Below are positions 45,726-54,050 of a stretch of 64,000 nt of DNA, piece after piece. The stretch is taken from NCBI RefSeq assembly GCF_005886145.1, contig NZ_CP040504.1, positions 1,054,001 through 1,118,000 of the forward strand, read 5' to 3'. Every line of letters starts with the position of its first letter. The first letter of the stretch is position 1. The notes under the pieces were generated by a model. It saw only the letters and a program-made list of their open reading frames with translations, did no database searches and was not told the origin of the DNA. The DNA is from Neisseria sp. oral taxon 014 str. F0314. GTDB lineage: Bacteria > Pseudomonadota > Gammaproteobacteria > Burkholderiales > Neisseriaceae. A program made the position numbers and the translations under genes.

Positions 45726-47620
45726 TCCAAAGTTCTTTCTTCTTTCGGCAGGGTCAGGCTGATTTTGGTGCCGACTCCCGCTTCGGACGCTATTTCCAAC
45801 ACCGCTCTGATGCGGCGGGCGCGTTCGGACATGATGTTCAGCCCGACATGGCCGTTTTCGGCAAAGTCGTTCAGGCCGCAGGTATCGAAACCGCAGCCGT
45901 CGTCTTCGATTTCCATTTTAAAGTCGTCGCGGTTGTGGAAGGTTACCGTTACCCGCCGTGCCCGCGCGTGTTTGCGGATGTTTGACAGGCTTTCTTGCAG
46001 GATGAAGATAAACTGGAGCTGCTGCTCCGACGTCAGCACCGGCCCGTCGTCCAGCCAGCGGGTTTCCGCCTCTATCTGCGTCTGCTGTTTGAACCGCAAC
46101 ACCAGCCGCCCGACCGCTTCGTTAAATTCATTATGCGTGATTTTGGTACGGAAATTCAACAGCAGTTCGCGCACGTCGTCGTAGCATTCCTGCACGCCTT
46201 CTTTGATGAAACGCAGTTTTTCCGCCACTTTCGGTTCGGTGTGCCGCTGTGATTTTTCCAGTGCTTTTTCCAGCATCTGGATTTGCAGGTTGAGGAAGGT
46301 GAGGGTTTGGGCGATGCTGTCGTGCAGCCCCTGCGCAATCAGGTTGCGCTCTTGCAGGACGGCAAGCTGGCGGTTTTCCGTGCCCAGCCGGAAGTTGCTG
46401 ACGGTTACGCCGAGCTGGCGGCACAGCGATTCGACCAGCGGAACGTCGGTGCGGTTGTCGGATTCGTTTTTGAAATAAAGCGTCATCAGCCCCAAATCCG
46501 CGCCGCCGCTGCTGATTTTGAACACGCGCAGGAAATGGTAGCCGGAACGGCTGCACAGGGCTTCGGGCACACGGTGTTCGGACGGCACGGTTTTATAAAA
46601 ATTCACCGTCTGCCCGCTCTGCTGCGCCGCCGTGCCGCAACTGCATTCTTCCAGCCGGCGGCAGGCTTCGGCGTTTTGCAGTTCGTCGGGCAGGCCGCGG
46701 TGGGCGATCAGATCCATGCGCCGGCGCTGGAAATCGATAAGGCGGATGCTGCCTGCGTCGGCGGGAACGATGTCCATCATTTTATCGAGAAAGCCCTCCG
46801 CCGCCTCTGCCGCGCTTTGCGAGCGGCTCAACAGGTCGCTGAAGGCATACAGTGTTTCGAGGGTGTAGTTTTTGGCGGCCAAATCGCGGGTTTTGTCGGC
46901 GACTTCCTGCTCCAGATTCTGATAGAGGTCGTGCAGCCGCGAACTCATTTGGTTGAAGCCTTTGTCCACTTCGGCAAACTCGGCCAGCTCGTCGGTCGGC
47001 ACCTGCACGCCCAGCTTGCCGTCGTGTACGGCGTTCACGCCTTTTTGCAGGCGGCCCAGCGGCAGGATAATCCATGTGTAGAGCAACACCACCACAATCA
47101 TCGAGCTGACCAAGACCAGCGCAAGCAGGATAAACTGAAACATCCTGAGCCGGTTGAGGTAGCGGTTGTTCACTTTTTCGATGGAACGGGTCAGCGTATC
47201 GATGATGTCGATAAACGGCGGTATCGAGGCCGTCTGAAAACTGCTCCGGCCTGCGGCGACGGCTTGAAACTGCGGCTTTATCCGCTGCCGCCACGTCCGT
47301 ACCAGCCGCTGCATGTCCTGCCTGACCTGCTGGTCGTTCGGCAGGAACAGCGGACGCGACGGCACGCCCGTATCCAAATCGTGCAGCGTTTTGTCAAATT
47401 CGCCGATATAGGCGGCGATTTCGCTTTCGGGTGCGCCGCTTTCGAGCAGCAGGCTCAGGCGGTAGGTCTGCATCCGCAGGCTGCCTGTGTCGTTGATGGC
47501 CGCCGCGCCGCCTTCCAGCCGCCACGACAGCACCAGCGTCAGCACGATGGAGGCCACCGCCACAATCAGCCAGAGGACGGTCAGGAATTTCAGGCGCGAG
47601 GAAAGTCTTTTCGGAAGCAT
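45722..47620 (-). CDS. narX: NarX-like nitrate/nitrite sensor histidine kinase
   Basis: 632-residue membrane kinase. The first span (about 12-32) leads into the periplasmic P-box AAINDTGSLRMQTYRLSLLL (39-58), the nitrate-binding helix of NarX and NarQ. A second span, a HAMP segment and a GAF-like region follow. The latter has a cysteine cluster (AEACRRLEECSCG) as in NarX rather than NarQ. The kinase core has the HisKA_3 H-box RNLIAQGLHDSIAQTL and ATP-binding motifs EDDGCGFD and GHVGLNIMSERARRI. It phosphorylates the regulator encoded next. The symbol rests on the Cys cluster and locus; NarQ is the alternative. Confidence 0.88.
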   Translation of the reverse strand: MLPKRLSSRLKFLTVLWLIVAVASIVLTLVLSWRLEGGAAAINDTGSLRMQTYRLSLLLESGAPESEIAAYIGEFDKTLHDLDTGVPSRPLFLPNDQQVRQDMQRLVRTWRQRIKPQFQAVAAGRSSFQTASIPPFIDIIDTLTRSIEKVNNRYLNRLRMFQFILLALVLVSSMIVVVLLYTWIILPLGRLQKGVNAVHDGKLGVQVPTDELAEFAEVDKGFNQMSSRLHDLYQNLEQEVADKTRDLAAKNYTLETLYAFSDLLSRSQSAAEAAEGFLDKMMDIVPADAGSIRLIDFQRRRMDLIAHRGLPDELQNAEACRRLEECSCGTAAQQSGQTVNFYKTVPSEHRVPEALCSRSGYHFLRVFKISSGGADLGLMTLYFKNESDNRTDVPLVESLCRQLGVTVSNFRLGTENRQLAVLQERNLIAQGLHDSIAQTLTFLNLQIQMLEKALEKSQRHTEPKVAEKLRFIKEGVQECYDDVRELLLNFRTKITHNEFNEAVGRLVLRFKQQTQIEAETRWLDDGPVLTSEQQLQFIFILQESLSNIRKHARARRVTVTFHNRDDFKMEIEDDGCGFDTCGLNDFAENGHVGLNIMSERARRIRAVLEIASEAGVGTKISLTLPKEERTLE

Positions 47621-47845
47621 GGTTCGGGTTTGATATTTCTATGGGTAGATTCAAATAAGAACCTTCTGTATCGTCATTCCCGCGCAGGCGGGAATCCAGA
47701 GGTTTGGGTTCGCTGTAATCTTCAAATACTCCTGAAAATCCGAGGCCCGGATTCCCGCCTGCGCGGGAATGACGAAGACCGGGTATTTTCTAATTCGATT
47801 TACTATATAAAGTATAAAGGCCGTCTGAAAACGGGAAACGGTGTT
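47621..47845. repeat. NIME element (paired dRS3) between narX and narK
   Basis: dRS3 copies ATTCCCGCGCAGGCGGGAAT (47676-47695) and ATTCCCGCCTGCGCGGGAAT (47751-47770) face each other across 55 bases. A DUS lies at 47819. No gene. Confidence 0.85.
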
Positions 47846-49228
47846 TCAACACCTCACTTCAGCGTTGCGGCGTGCATAATACCACCAGTTTAGCAGCAGG
47901 CAGCAGAGGTAGAACAGGATGAAGCCGTAGAGCGCGCCGTTGACGCTGCCGGTAAGCGCGATGGACGTGCCGTAGCTTTTCGGGATGAAGAAGCCGCCGT
48001 AGGCTGCGAACGCGCCGGTGAAACCCGCAACCGCCGCCCCTTCTTTCGCCGCGTCCGCCAAGGCCTGTTTCCCGTCGGACAATCCCTGCTCCACCCGCCG
48101 CTGGTGCAGGGTCAGGAAAATCACAGGAATCTGCATGAAGGTCGAGCCGTTGCCGATGCCGCTCAGGGCAAACAGTATCATAAAGCAGGCGAAAAACCCC
48201 CAAAAGCTGCCCGACTGGGTTTCAGACGGCAGGAACGACAACACGCCGAACACCGCGGCAATCATGCCGATAAACACCCATTGGGTAATCTTGGCGCCGC
48301 TACCCGTTTTGTCGGCAATCCAGCCGCCGAACGGCCGGGTCAGCGCGCCGATCAGCGGGCCGAGGAAGGCGTATTTGACCGGATTGACTGCGGGAAAGGC
48401 CGTCTGAATCAGCAGCGGGAAGCCTGCGGAAAAGCCGAGGAACGAGCCGAACGTGCCCAGATAGATGAAGCACATTACCCAGTTGTGTTTGCGCTTGAAA
48501 ATCACCGCCTGTTCGGCGAAACCGGCTTTGGCCGAAGCCAGGTCGTTCATGCCGAACCACGCCGCCAGCGACGAGGCAATGATAAACGGCACCCACACGA
48601 AACCGGCGTTTTGCAGCCAAATCTGCTTGGACGCGCCGCCTTCCGTCCAGGTTTGCGCCCCGCCACCGAGCGCGCCGAACAGTCCGGCGGTAATCACCAG
48701 CGGCACGACGAACTGCGCCACCGATACGCCCAGATTGCCCAAACCCGCGTTCAGCCCCATCGCCGTGCCTTTTTCGGCCTTCGGAAAGAAGAAGCTGATG
48801 TTGGCCATGCTCGACGAGAAATTAGCGCCGCCCAAACCGCACAACAGCGCCAGCAGCAGCATGGTGCCGTAGGAGGTGTCGGGATTCTGGATGGCCATGC
48901 CCAGGCCGACGGCGGGCAGCAGCAGGCTGGCGGTGGAAAACGCCGTCCAACGCCTGCCGCCGAACACGGGCACCATAAACGAATAGAACGCGCGGAAAGT
49001 CGCCCCCGACAACGCGGGTACGGCGGCCAGCCAGAAAAGCTGGTTGGGCGAGTAGTTGAAACCGATGCGCGGCAGGTGGATGACCGCCACGCTCCACACC
49101 TGCCAAACGGCAAACGCCAGCATCAGCGCGGGAATCGAAATCCACAAATTGCGCCGCGCCGTTTTTCTGCCGCCGTTCTGCCAAAATTCCGGATTCTCCG
49201 GCTGCCAGTCCTGAATCAGTCGCGACAT
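47846..49228 (-). CDS. narK: Nitrate/nitrite transporter NarK (second copy)
   Basis: 460-residue major-facilitator protein with about 12 spans. It contains the nitrate-porter signatures GLGGANFSSSMANISFFFPK and GIGNGSTFMQIPVIFLTLHQ. The N-terminus RLIQDWQPENPEFWQNGGRK matches NarK2-type proteins (NarU/NarK of denitrifiers). It probably exchanges nitrite for nitrate. It lies downstream of a second, different narK gene, and both face narX. Two dissimilar NarK proteins next to each other are typical of denitrifiers, where one is a nitrate/proton symporter. Confidence 0.9.
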   Translation of the reverse strand: MSRLIQDWQPENPEFWQNGGRKTARRNLWISIPALMLAFAVWQVWSVAVIHLPRIGFNYSPNQLFWLAAVPALSGATFRAFYSFMVPVFGGRRWTAFSTASLLLPAVGLGMAIQNPDTSYGTMLLLALLCGLGGANFSSSMANISFFFPKAEKGTAMGLNAGLGNLGVSVAQFVVPLVITAGLFGALGGGAQTWTEGGASKQIWLQNAGFVWVPFIIASSLAAWFGMNDLASAKAGFAEQAVIFKRKHNWVMCFIYLGTFGSFLGFSAGFPLLIQTAFPAVNPVKYAFLGPLIGALTRPFGGWIADKTGSGAKITQWVFIGMIAAVFGVLSFLPSETQSGSFWGFFACFMILFALSGIGNGSTFMQIPVIFLTLHQRRVEQGLSDGKQALADAAKEGAAVAGFTGAFAAYGGFFIPKSYGTSIALTGSVNGALYGFILFYLCCLLLNWWYYARRNAEVRC

Positions 49229-49267
49229 CTTCCACCTCTTTTCTTCAAAATCTGTTGGTCGGTTGTT

Positions 49268-49305
49268 TTTCAGACGGCCTCCCGCAATGGAAAGGCCGTC
49301 TGAAA
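49268..49305 (-). terminator. Tail-to-tail DUS pair between the two narK genes
   Basis: TTTTTCAGACGGCC faces GGCCGTCTGAAAA; the arms pair in RNA. Confidence 0.45.
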
Positions 49306-49321
49306 AGTTTTGTTGAACGGT

Positions 49322-50548
49322 TTAACGGTGCGCCGCCTTCGCTTTGAATGAGAAGTGCATCCAAACCAGCGAAAAGCAGACCGTGCCGTACAGCAGCATA
49401 AACGACGTCGTACGCACGCCGGTCAGGTCCACCAGCATCCCGAACATAATCGGCAGCAGGAAGCCGCCCAGGCCGCCCGCCAGCCCGACGACGCCCGATA
49501 CCGCGCCGATGTTGTGCGGATAGTCGTCGGCGACGAATTTGAACACCGAAGCCTTGCCGACCGCCATCGCAATACCGGCGGTAAACATCAGGACGGTAAA
49601 CAGCACCACGTTCAGGCCGATGTGCATCGAAATGTCGCCGTCTTTGCCGTGGATGATGAAATCGGTTTGCGGATAGGAGAGCAGGAAGAAACATACCCAC
49701 AGCACCCACATCACCGCCCAGGTCACGCGGTATGCGCCGAACCGGTCGGAAAGGTAGCCGCCGAACGCGCGCAGTACGCCGCCGGGCAGCGAAAAGCAGG
49801 CGGCCAGCAGTGCGGCGGTTTTCAGGTTCAGGCCGTATTCGTCGACGTAGTAGTGGGTCATCCACAACGCCAGCGCGACGTAGCCGCCGAACACCACCGA
49901 GTAATATTGGCTGTAACGCAGCACGCCCGGGTCTTTCAGCAGGGCGAGCTGCTCTTTCAGGCTGACCGAGGAGGAAACGAGGTGTTTCGGGTCATGGTAG
50001 CTGGTGAACCAAAACAGCAGCGCCGTACCCAGCATAATCGCCGCATAAACGGTCGGCACGAAATGCCATGTGCCGTAGGCAATCAGCGCGGGGGCGAGGA
50101 ATTTGTTGACCGCGCTGCCGGCATTGCCCGCGCCGAACACCCCCATCGCCAATCCCTGCTGCTCTTTCGGAAACCAGCGCGCCACATAGGGCGTGCCCAC
50201 CGAAAACGTGCCGCCGGCCAAGCCCATCATCAGGCCGATAAGCAGGAAGTGCCAGTAGGCGTAGGCGTAGCCCATCAGGAAGATGGCGGGCACGCTGACC
50301 ATCATCAGCACAAACATCACAATCCGGCCGCCGTATTTGTCCGTCCAGATGCCCAGCGGCACGCGGATAAGCGAGCCGGAGAGCACCGGCAGCGCGGCCA
50401 GAATGCTGAACTGGGTTTCCGTCAGCCCCAATTCTTCTTTGACGGGGATGCCGACCACCGCCAGCATCATCCACACCATAAAGCACACGGTGAAAGACAC
50501 CGTGCTGCTGATCAACACCGAATAACGTTTGTATTTTTCTGAGGCCAT
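49322..50548 (-). CDS. narK: Nitrate/nitrite transporter NarK (first copy)
   Basis: 408-residue major-facilitator protein of the NarK1 type. It has short MASEKYKRYSVLISSTVSF as N-terminus, AGGTFSVGTPYVARWFPKEQ and LAGGLGGFLLPIMFGMLVDL. Family motifs GxxxG-rich FGAGNAGSAVNKFLAPALIA lie in the fourth and fifth spans. NarK1-type carriers usually import nitrate with protons. Start chosen at the MASEKYKR methionine, which has AAAGGCGG upstream; the frame extends 11 codons further without a signal. Follows narI. Confidence 0.9.
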   Translation of the reverse strand: MASEKYKRYSVLISSTVSFTVCFMVWMMLAVVGIPVKEELGLTETQFSILAALPVLSGSLIRVPLGIWTDKYGGRIVMFVLMMVSVPAIFLMGYAYAYWHFLLIGLMMGLAGGTFSVGTPYVARWFPKEQQGLAMGVFGAGNAGSAVNKFLAPALIAYGTWHFVPTVYAAIMLGTALLFWFTSYHDPKHLVSSSVSLKEQLALLKDPGVLRYSQYYSVVFGGYVALALWMTHYYVDEYGLNLKTAALLAACFSLPGGVLRAFGGYLSDRFGAYRVTWAVMWVLWVCFFLLSYPQTDFIIHGKDGDISMHIGLNVVLFTVLMFTAGIAMAVGKASVFKFVADDYPHNIGAVSGVVGLAGGLGGFLLPIMFGMLVDLTGVRTTSFMLLYGTVCFSLVWMHFSFKAKAAHR

Positions 50549-50597
50549 TTTGCCGCCTTTGCCTTTCTTTTTTTCTAACAATGGTTCGTTTCAGTTT

Positions 50598-50642
50598 TTC
50601 AGACGGCCCCAACCTCCGATATGGCCGGAAGGCCGTCTGAAA
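50598..50642 (-). terminator. Tail-to-tail DUS pair between narI and narK
   Basis: TTTTTCAGACGGCC and GGCCGTCTGAAAC in inverted order; hairpin may reduce read-through from narI into narK. Confidence 0.45.
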
Positions 50643-50651
50643 CGCGACGGG

Positions 50652-51335
50652 TTAACGCCTGCGCACAAGCTGCCATGCGCGGCCGATGTAGAAGACGCTG
50701 GCAAAGCCGCTCCACACATGCACCATGCGGGTAAACGGGAAGATGAAGAAGAAGGTCATGCCCATGAAGATGTGCATCTTGAAGAGGAAGTTGACGTCTT
50801 CCAGATACGAGGCCGCGCCGCCGCGGAAGGTAACGATGTGCTGCGCCCACTGCATCAGCTTCACCATTTCCTCGCCGTCGAGGTGCCCCATGCTGACGAA
50901 GATGGTGGACAACCCCAGCAGCAGCGTTATCAGCAGCCACACCAGCACCAGCTTGTCGCGCCATGTGCTGTTGACGCTGATGCGCTCGATTTTGAAGCGG
51001 CGGCGGATGAGGATAATCAGGCCGGCCAGCGCGGCCGAACCGAAAATGCCGCCCGCCGTCATGGCGGTAATCTGCTTGGCCTGATGGCTGACGCCGATAA
51101 ATTCCCAAAACCACAGCGGGGTCAGCAGGCCGAACAGGTGGCCGAAAAACACGGCCAGCACGCCGACGTGGAACAATACGCTGCCCAGGCGCAACTGCCC
51201 GCGGTAAAGCAGCTCGCTGGAGTCGCTTTTCCATGTGTACTGCTCGCGGTCGAAACGCATCAGGCTGCCGAGGAAAAAGACGGCAAGGCAGATATAGGGG
51301 TAGATGCCGAAGAAAAACTGATTAAAGGTATTCAT
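50652..51335 (-). CDS. narI: Respiratory nitrate reductase gamma subunit NarI
   Basis: 227-residue membrane cytochrome b that anchors NarGH and oxidises quinol. Five spans are visible, starting with FGIYPYICLAVFFLGSLMRF. Heme-ligand His residues lie in SVLFHVGVLAVFFGHLFGLL (span 2) and in FLFKMHIFMGMTFFFIFPFT and RMVHVWSG near the C-terminus. E. coli NarI has 225 residues. Sixteen bases separate it from narJ, so it belongs to the narGHJI transcript. Confidence 0.95.
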   Translation of the reverse strand: MNTFNQFFFGIYPYICLAVFFLGSLMRFDREQYTWKSDSSELLYRGQLRLGSVLFHVGVLAVFFGHLFGLLTPLWFWEFIGVSHQAKQITAMTAGGIFGSAALAGLIILIRRRFKIERISVNSTWRDKLVLVWLLITLLLGLSTIFVSMGHLDGEEMVKLMQWAQHIVTFRGGAASYLEDVNFLFKMHIFMGMTFFFIFPFTRMVHVWSGFASVFYIGRAWQLVRRR

Positions 51336-51351
51336 GTCGCGGTTCCTTTAT

Positions 51352-52002
51352 TTAATGCCGGCCTTTGGGGTAAAACCGCACGGTCTGCACCGACGGTTTG
51401 AGCAGCGGCTCGATGCCCTGCCAGTCGGGGCCGAAGGTTTCCATCGCTTCGTCCATGTCGCGCACGGGCGGTTCGGTCAGGGGCTGCGGCGCAACGGGGC
51501 TGAGTGCCGCCGCAGCCTTCAACACCGCGGCATAGGGCGAACCGTAGCTTTGCAGGTTTTCGGCGATGTGGGCGATGACGTGCACCGCGCCGCCCAGCAG
51601 CTCCTGCGCGTCGGCGGGCGGAACGTGCGATAAAAATTCCAGCAGCGCGGGCAGGTAGTCGGGCAGCTCGTCGTCGCCCAGCTCGAAGCCGTAACGGCGG
51701 TATTCCTCCAGCAGGTCCACCATCGCGCTGCCGCGGTCGCGGTCTTCGCCGTAAACGTGCTCGAAGATATAGAGCGCGTGCCGGCGGTTGCGGTCGAACA
51801 CCAGCACATAGTCTTCCTGCAATTCGCGCAGGCTGTGCCGTTTCAGATGGTCAAGCAGCGCCTGCAAACCCGCGCGTTCCGCCGCCAGCTCCGGCCATTC
51901 GTCCAAGGCCGTCTGAAATTCGGGCAGCGCGTCGAGCATATCGGCTTCGGGATAGCACAAGAGCGCGGAGAGCCATTTGTAAACCAAAGGGTTGGCAGCC
52001 AT
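51352..52002 (-). CDS. narJ: Nitrate reductase assembly chaperone NarJ
   Basis: 216-residue cytosolic chaperone of the TorD family that helps insert the molybdenum cofactor into NarG and prevents early membrane docking. Family features are YKWLSALLCYPEADMLDALP at the N-terminus, LFDRNRRHALYIFEHVYGED-like sequence (VLVFDRNRRHALYIFEHV, near 70) and DELPDYLPALLEFLSHVP. It starts one base inside the narH stop codon, so translation is coupled. Confidence 0.93.
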   Translation of the reverse strand: MAANPLVYKWLSALLCYPEADMLDALPEFQTALDEWPELAAERAGLQALLDHLKRHSLRELQEDYVLVFDRNRRHALYIFEHVYGEDRDRGSAMVDLLEEYRRYGFELGDDELPDYLPALLEFLSHVPPADAQELLGGAVHVIAHIAENLQSYGSPYAAVLKAAAALSPVAPQPLTEPPVRDMDEAMETFGPDWQGIEPLLKPSVQTVRFYPKGRH

Positions 52003-53570
52003 CAGCGGACTCCTTCCTCTTTGTTTTTCTCAATGTCTTTGCGGCGGTCGAAGAAAATGATGGGCGAAGCCTTGCGCTTGCCGAACAGGCTTTCCTGCGT
52101 GAGGCCGTCTGAACCGCCCGAACAGCCGTTGCCGAAGGAAAAACCGCAGCTTGCCTTGTCTTCGAAACTGTTTTCCACCATTTCTTTATGGCTGGTCGGA
52201 ATCACGAAGCGGTCTTCGTAGTTGGCGATGGCCATAATCTGATACATGTCCTCCACCATTTCGGGGGTGAGGCCGGTGCCGTCCAAGGATTGCTCCAGCG
52301 TTTCGCCGTGCACGACCTGGCCGCGTTTGAAGCGGCGCATGGCAATCATGCGTTCCAGCGCTTCTTTAATCGGTTCGATTTTGCCGGCGGTCAGCAGGTT
52401 GGCCAGATAGCGCAGCGGGATGCGCATTTCGTCCACGCTGGGGATGATGCCGTTTTCGCCCACCAGCCCGTTTTCGATGGCGGATTGGATCGGGGAGAGC
52501 GGCGGGATGTACCAAACCATTGGCAGCGTGCGGTATTCGGGATGCAGCGGGAAGGCAATTTTCCATTCCATCGCCATTTTGTAGACGGGCGATTTTTTCG
52601 CCGCGTCCAACCAGCTCTGGCTGATGCCCTGTTTCAGGGCTTCGCGCTGGATTTCGGGATCGTGCGGGTCGAGGAACACGCCCAGTTGCGCTTCATACAG
52701 GTCTTGCGGGTTTTCCACCGAAGCGGCTTCTTCGATTTTATCGGCGTCATACAGCAGCACGCCCAGATAGCGGATGCGGCCTACGCAGGTTTCGGAGCAG
52801 ACGGTCGGTTCGCCCGCTTCGATGCGCGGGTAGCAGAAAATACATTTTTCGGCTTTGCCGCTGACCCAGTTGTAGTAGATTTTTTTGTACGGGCAGCCGG
52901 AAACGCACATGCGCCAGCCACGGCATTTGTCTTGGTCGATGAGCACGATACCGTCGTCTTCGCGTTTGTAGATGCTGCCGGACGGGCAGGATGCGACGCA
53001 GGTCGGGTTCAGGCAGTGTTCGCACAGGCGCGGCAGATACATCATGAAGGTCTGCTCGAACGCGCCCATCATTTCTTTCTGGATGCCTTCGAACAAAGTG
53101 TCTTTGGCGCGTTTTTCAAATTCGCCCGCCAAATCGTCTTCCCAGTTCGGACCCCATTCGACTTTGTCCATTTTCTTGCCGGTGAGCACGGAAACCGGCC
53201 GCGCGGTGGGCGGGGTTTTCATTTTGGGGGCGTTTTGCAGGTGCTCGTAGTCGTAGGTAAACGGCTCGTAGTAGTCGTCTATCTGCGGCAGGTTGGGGTT
53301 GGCGAAGATGTTGGACAGGATTTTCAGACGGCCGCCCTGCTTGGGCACGAGCTTGCCGTTGGGTTTGCGCACCCAGCCGCCGTTCCATTTTTCCTGATCT
53401 TCCCAGTTTTTCGGGAAGCCGATGCCGGGCTTGGTCTCGACGTTGTTGAACCAGGCGTATTCCACGCCGTCACGGCTCGTCCATACGTTTTTGCAGGTAA
53501 CGGAGCAGGTGTGGCAGCCGATACATTTGTCCAAGTTCAGCACCATGCCGACTTGCGCTCTGATTTTCAT
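52002..53570 (-). CDS. narH: Respiratory nitrate reductase beta subunit NarH
   Basis: 522-residue electron-transfer subunit with four iron-sulfur clusters. Cysteine groups appear in order: CIGCHTCSVTCKNVW near residue 16, CEHCLNPTCVASCPSG near 184, CRGWRMCVSGCPYKK near 217 and KCIFCYPRIEAGEPTVCSET near 243. The Trp in CRGWRMC is the typical substitution that makes one cluster 3Fe-4S. E. coli NarH has 512 residues. AAGGAACACATC precedes the ATG. A cupin gene separates it from narG. Confidence 0.95.
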   Translation of the reverse strand: MKIRAQVGMVLNLDKCIGCHTCSVTCKNVWTSRDGVEYAWFNNVETKPGIGFPKNWEDQEKWNGGWVRKPNGKLVPKQGGRLKILSNIFANPNLPQIDDYYEPFTYDYEHLQNAPKMKTPPTARPVSVLTGKKMDKVEWGPNWEDDLAGEFEKRAKDTLFEGIQKEMMGAFEQTFMMYLPRLCEHCLNPTCVASCPSGSIYKREDDGIVLIDQDKCRGWRMCVSGCPYKKIYYNWVSGKAEKCIFCYPRIEAGEPTVCSETCVGRIRYLGVLLYDADKIEEAASVENPQDLYEAQLGVFLDPHDPEIQREALKQGISQSWLDAAKKSPVYKMAMEWKIAFPLHPEYRTLPMVWYIPPLSPIQSAIENGLVGENGIIPSVDEMRIPLRYLANLLTAGKIEPIKEALERMIAMRRFKRGQVVHGETLEQSLDGTGLTPEMVEDMYQIMAIANYEDRFVIPTSHKEMVENSFEDKASCGFSFGNGCSGGSDGLTQESLFGKRKASPIIFFDRRKDIEKNKEEGVR

Positions 53571-53593
53571 GATGTGTTCCTTATGATTGGTCT

Positions 53594-53633
53594 GTTTTCA
53601 GACGGCCTTCAACGCGTCCGTGCCGTCTGAAAA
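53594..53633 (-). terminator. DUS hairpin between the cupin gene and narH
   Basis: TTTTCAGACGGCC faces a GCCGTCTGAAAAA copy 14 bases on; may attenuate transcription. Confidence 0.4.
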
Positions 53634-53637
53634 ACGG

Positions 53638-53982
53638 TTATGCTTTTTCGAATCCGGCTTTAGGGCTGATGACCGAAACCAAGATGCAGTCTTCCTTGCC
53701 GTTGTTGCGCGCGCCGTGGATTTGCCGGTCGCCGACCACCACGGCCTCGCCGGCGCGGATGATGCGGCCGCTTTGCGCGTCGTCCGCCAGCTCGGCTTCG
53801 CCCTGCAACACAATCCAGATGTCCGCGCCGTGCGGGTGGCGGTGGGCGGGCAACATGGTTTGCGGCGGAATCTGCCACAGCACCATGTTGTCGTGTTGGT
53901 CTTGATACAGCACGGTGCGCACGGCTTCGGCGGGGTTTTCCTTCAAATAGTCGGCGAAACGGATAATCTGCGGGAGCTTCAT
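53638..53982 (-). CDS. Cupin-domain protein within the nar operon
   Basis: 114-residue single-domain cupin. The metal-binding motif is HRHPHGADIWIVLQGEAELA (His, His and Glu in the usual order), and DRQIHGARNNGKEDCILVSV holds the last His. It is therefore likely to bind a metal in a beta barrel. It sits between narG and narH, where E. coli has no gene, in the same direction. A role in nitrate reductase assembly or nitrogen oxide response is possible but unproven. Start MKLPQIIRF was chosen because GAGGAACG lies at proper spacing; a methionine 5 codons earlier is possible. Confidence 0.8.
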   Translation of the reverse strand: MKLPQIIRFADYLKENPAEAVRTVLYQDQHDNMVLWQIPPQTMLPAHRHPHGADIWIVLQGEAELADDAQSGRIIRAGEAVVVGDRQIHGARNNGKEDCILVSVISPKAGFEKA

Positions 53983-54002
53983 GGTTTCGTTCCTCATATT
54001 TC

Positions 54003-54044
54003 GTTTTCAGACGGCCTTTCGAGACGGCAGGCCGTCTGAAAACA
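54003..54044 (-). terminator. Tail-to-tail DUS pair after narG
   Basis: GTTTTCAGACGGCCT faces AGGCCGTCTGAAAAC in the narG-cupin gap; the arms are exact complements. Confidence 0.5.
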
Positions 54045-54050
54045 TCTGCC

